Source: Microcystis viridis FACHB-1342
Lineage (GTDB): Bacteria > Cyanobacteriota > Cyanobacteriia > Cyanobacteriales > Microcystaceae
Length of the DNA stretch: 62,153 nt
Direction: 5' to 3'
Assembly: GCF_014698335.1 (NCBI RefSeq)
Contig: NZ_JACJSV010000018.1
Location: forward strand, 1 to 62,153
The translations under genes and the position numbers were made by a program. The notes beneath the pieces were generated by a model. The model saw nothing but the letters and a program-made list of their open reading frames with translations, was not told the origin of the DNA and made no database searches. Of the stretch, positions 60,311 to 62,153 are shown piece by piece; position 1 is the first letter of the stretch, and each line of letters opens with the position of its first letter.

Positions 60311-61750
60311 TTATAATTGCCGAATTGCCTGATCACAATATTGAACATATCCTGCTAACCCCAATGCTTGAAATAATTTCCGCGCTTGAAGAATTGCTTC
60401 TTTCGCTTCCGATATACGTTTGAGTTTATAGTAGGTAAGTCCCAGATTCAACAGAGTCTTTGGTTCTCCTATGATATACTCCATTTCCTGAAAGATTTCT
60501 AAGGACTTTTGATAAAACTCGATCGCTTTTTGGTATTCTCCTAGGGAATCGTAAACATTCCCCAAACCTAGATAGGAATAAGCTTCTCCTGTTATATCAG
60601 AGATTTCCCGTTTGATCGCTAAAGACTGTTGATGAAACTCGATCGCTTTTTGGTATTCTCCTAGGTAATTGTAAATATTGCCCAAATTATTGTAACAATA
60701 CGCTACTCCCCTTATATCATCAATTTCCTGAAAGATTGCTAAGGACTGTTGATAAAACTCGATCGCTTTTTGGTATTCTCCTAGGGAATGATAAGCATTG
60801 CCTAAATTATTGTAAGAATCTGCTTCTCTCCAGCGATCTCCGCTTTTCTGAAAGATTGCTAAGGACTGTTGATAAAACTCGATCGCTTTTTGGTATTCTC
60901 CTAGAAAATAGTAAATACCTGCTAATGAGTCGAGACTCGCAACTAAATCAAGTTCTAGATTTAACTCTTTTTGTAAATCGATCGCCTTTTGATAATACTC
61001 GATCGCAAGCTGTTGTTCCTGACGATAATCTGACAATGGCAGATTTAATAAACGAAGGTTATAAATCTTAGCTAAACTGGCATATAAACTCGCTAGTCTT
61101 GGCTCTTTTTTGCCTTTATTTACCTCGATTTGCTCGATTAGTTCTAACAAGTCTTCCTTAGAGATTAAAGGAATATCTTTATCTATAGTAATTTCGTCAA
61201 AAGATTGTAAAATTGGTAAAAATTCCTGACAAGGTAAAAAGTTACTTGGAGGAGAAATAAAGCGAAAAACTCCTTTTCTCCAACTCCAAAAATCGGGGGA
61301 CTTTTTGCGTAAATTTACCTCCACTGTGCTTGTTACCCAAAGAACGATAGAATAGGGAAATTCTCGCAGTCCTTCCCTTGTCCATTGCAGATAACCAAAA
61401 AATTTATCTAGTTCCGATTTTTCCCGTTGCCATTCGATCGAGTGTAATTTTTCCACTCCTGTGGTTGTGATCACGGCATTTTTGCTTTGTAATAACTCTG
61501 GTTTTCTGGAGACTAAACTAGCAATTGCTGCTCTTAAATTCGGTTCTTTTTGATCTAAATCAATCCGATAACAAGGGATTACTGGTTCTAATTCTTTGCT
61601 ATAGCGATCAATGATTTCTTCTCGCAATTTTTCCTGATCACACACACAAATTAATATATTTAATCTCTCTTGATTTGCCTCTAGAGACACGATTAAACCT
61701 TCGTATTCTCTTTCATTTTGGTCGGTAATTGAAGATGTTTCATTATTCAT
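60311..61750 (-). CDS. TPR protein with N-terminal NTPase-like domain lacking Walker A
   Basis: 479 residues. N-terminal 190 residues: YEGLIVSLEANQERLNILIC, VCDQEKLREEIIDRYSKELE, YRIDLDQKEPNLRAAIASLV, FFGYLQWTREGLREFPYSIV, LWVTSTVEVNLRKKSPDFWS, WRKGVFRF. This looks like a P-loop-type alpha/beta domain whose Walker A is missing, a form found in cyanobacterial NLR-like TPR proteins. From about 255, five to six TPRs of 40 residues (ADSYNNLGNAYHSLGEYQKA, IEFYQQSLAIFQ) follow with a 120-bp DNA period. ATG at 61750. Likely an interaction or sensor protein. Confidence 0.75.
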   Translation of the reverse strand: MNNETSSITDQNEREYEGLIVSLEANQERLNILICVCDQEKLREEIIDRYSKELEPVIPCYRIDLDQKEPNLRAAIASLVSRKPELLQSKNAVITTTGVEKLHSIEWQREKSELDKFFGYLQWTREGLREFPYSIVLWVTSTVEVNLRKKSPDFWSWRKGVFRFISPPSNFLPCQEFLPILQSFDEITIDKDIPLISKEDLLELIEQIEVNKGKKEPRLASLYASLAKIYNLRLLNLPLSDYRQEQQLAIEYYQKAIDLQKELNLELDLVASLDSLAGIYYFLGEYQKAIEFYQQSLAIFQKSGDRWREADSYNNLGNAYHSLGEYQKAIEFYQQSLAIFQEIDDIRGVAYCYNNLGNIYNYLGEYQKAIEFHQQSLAIKREISDITGEAYSYLGLGNVYDSLGEYQKAIEFYQKSLEIFQEMEYIIGEPKTLLNLGLTYYKLKRISEAKEAILQARKLFQALGLAGYVQYCDQAIRQL

Positions 61751-61752
61751 AA

Positions 61753-61875
61753 TAAGTGGATAGCTGTTAAAAACTGTCAGATACCCCCATTAGGTAGGGT
61801 TGATTCATGAATCAACCCTACGGATCAAGGAGTGATCCGCACCCCCCTTATCAAGGGTAGGGTTGATTCATTTAA
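61753..61875 (+). repeat. Family B-related repeat, rearranged
   Basis: TAAGTGGATAGCTGTTAAAA, ACTGTCAGATACCCCC, then the palindrome TAGGGTTGATTCATGAATCA / ACCCTA, GATCAAGGAGTGATC, CACCCCCCTTATCAAGGG and again TAGGGTTGATTCAT. It is similar to family B at the left end and centre but the right end is not clear. It lies in the leader of the TPR gene. Confidence 0.5.
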
Positions 61876-61954
61876 ATTAAGTATAGCTGATTTTGAGTCA
61901 ATAAATTTGATCGAGGATTCTCAAGTTTATCTTTTTCTAATCAGAAGAGTTAGT

Positions 61955-62153
61955 CATAATAACTAATCTTTAATCTTCTGCCAATATTTATTATGAATAG
62001 ATTGATAAAGCCTGTTCCCAAGCCACTAAAAGCCTATCTATCTTGAAATTGTCTGAGAGTAAATCCTGTTAATTTAGCTAATTTTTCTGCTTCTTACGTC
62101 GATAAAACTATCAGTTTTTCCCAACGTTCAGCTAACCACCTCTGTCCCTCCGT
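61955..62153 (-). pseudogene. Unidentified degraded coding remnant at window edge
   Basis: One minus frame reads TEGQRWLAERWEKLIVLST, TAA, EAEKLAKLTGFTLRQFQDR, TAG, AFSGLGTGFINLFI and on. The protein-like composition on both sides of two in-frame stops suggests a decayed gene continuing beyond the window. Family not recognised. Confidence 0.3.

Noticed and set aside
60736-61071. Plus-strand ORF with repeated LLRTVDKTRSLFGILL
   Set aside because: Antisense shadow of the 120-bp TPR repeats.

Overview
The window looks like a chromosomal segment of a unicellular bloom-forming cyanobacterium, most probably Microcystis. I infer this from the many HIP1-type GCGATCGC octamers, phycobilisome-related genes (a CpcS/CpeS-type lyase and a phycobilisome-family protein), a CURT1/CAAD thylakoid protein, a PAP/fibrillin, CSP41-like and DUF2839 proteins, the cyanobacterial small RNA Yfr1, repeated DUF29 genes, heptamer tandem repeats, and a very heavy load of small inverted-repeat elements. 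No species-level marker was checked.

Layout. 1-1.3 kb: ends of two insertion sequences (ISL3 and IS4 types) and nested miniature elements. 1.3-9.3 kb: a membrane-anchored protein, three DUF29 genes, a CSP41-like epimerase, a polyferredoxin/EF-hand membrane protein, and a graveyard of an IS1634-like element, a truncated AAA ATPase and a REP-associated (RAYT) transposase split by a miniature element. 9.3-15.9 kb: an island of small toxin-antitoxin-like modules (DUF4258/DUF2283, MazEF, HicBA with a dead HicA, AF2212/VapC plus a deleted VapC copy, DUF4160/DUF2442), separated by spacers built from HIP1-rich arrays and two shared repeat motifs. 16-17.8 kb: zinc uptake genes znuC and znuA behind a Zur-like box, without znuB. 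18.3-28.2 kb: housekeeping genes mfd, tRNA-Ser(GGA), a glycosyltransferase, a TPR protein, a phosphoesterase, dapL and DUF2839. 28.5-34.1 kb: a CfrBI-like restriction-modification pair, a dihydroorotase homologue that appears to lack its metal ligands, and a solitary DNA methyltransferase. 34.7-36.8 kb: groES-groEL under a perfect CIRCE operator. 37.2-42.3 kb: a two-gene TPR/AAA-ATPase operon, a coiled-coil membrane protein, an intact HicBA pair, debris of a second hicA, and an orphan IS200/IS605-like end block. 42.3-47 kb: CURT1-like protein, pcrA, Yfr1 and metK. 47.2-49.7 kb: an apparent metal-response operon (MerR regulator, His-rich exported protein, outer-membrane barrel) with a MerR-type 19-bp-spaced promoter. 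49.7-54 kb: CpcS-type lyase and a polysaccharide cluster (two GT2 enzymes, GDP-mannose 4,6-dehydratase, a broken GT4). 54.1-59.5 kb: folB, FMN reductase, a monooxygenase-fold protein, rhomboid protease, nth, RseP-type protease, phycobilisome-family protein and fibrillin. 59.5-61.9 kb: a second coiled-coil protein next to a second TPR protein, flanked by the same miniature element family.

The conserved genes form short cyanobacterial operons. Between them, at least six families of short inverted-repeat elements have repeatedly inserted, in places supplying stop codons to genes or leaving exact target duplications. The most attractive candidates for undescribed biology are the repeat-delimited toxin-antitoxin island, the MerR/His-rich/outer-membrane operon, and the recurrent pairing of TPR (with or without AAA ATPase) proteins with a coiled-coil, tail-anchored membrane protein.
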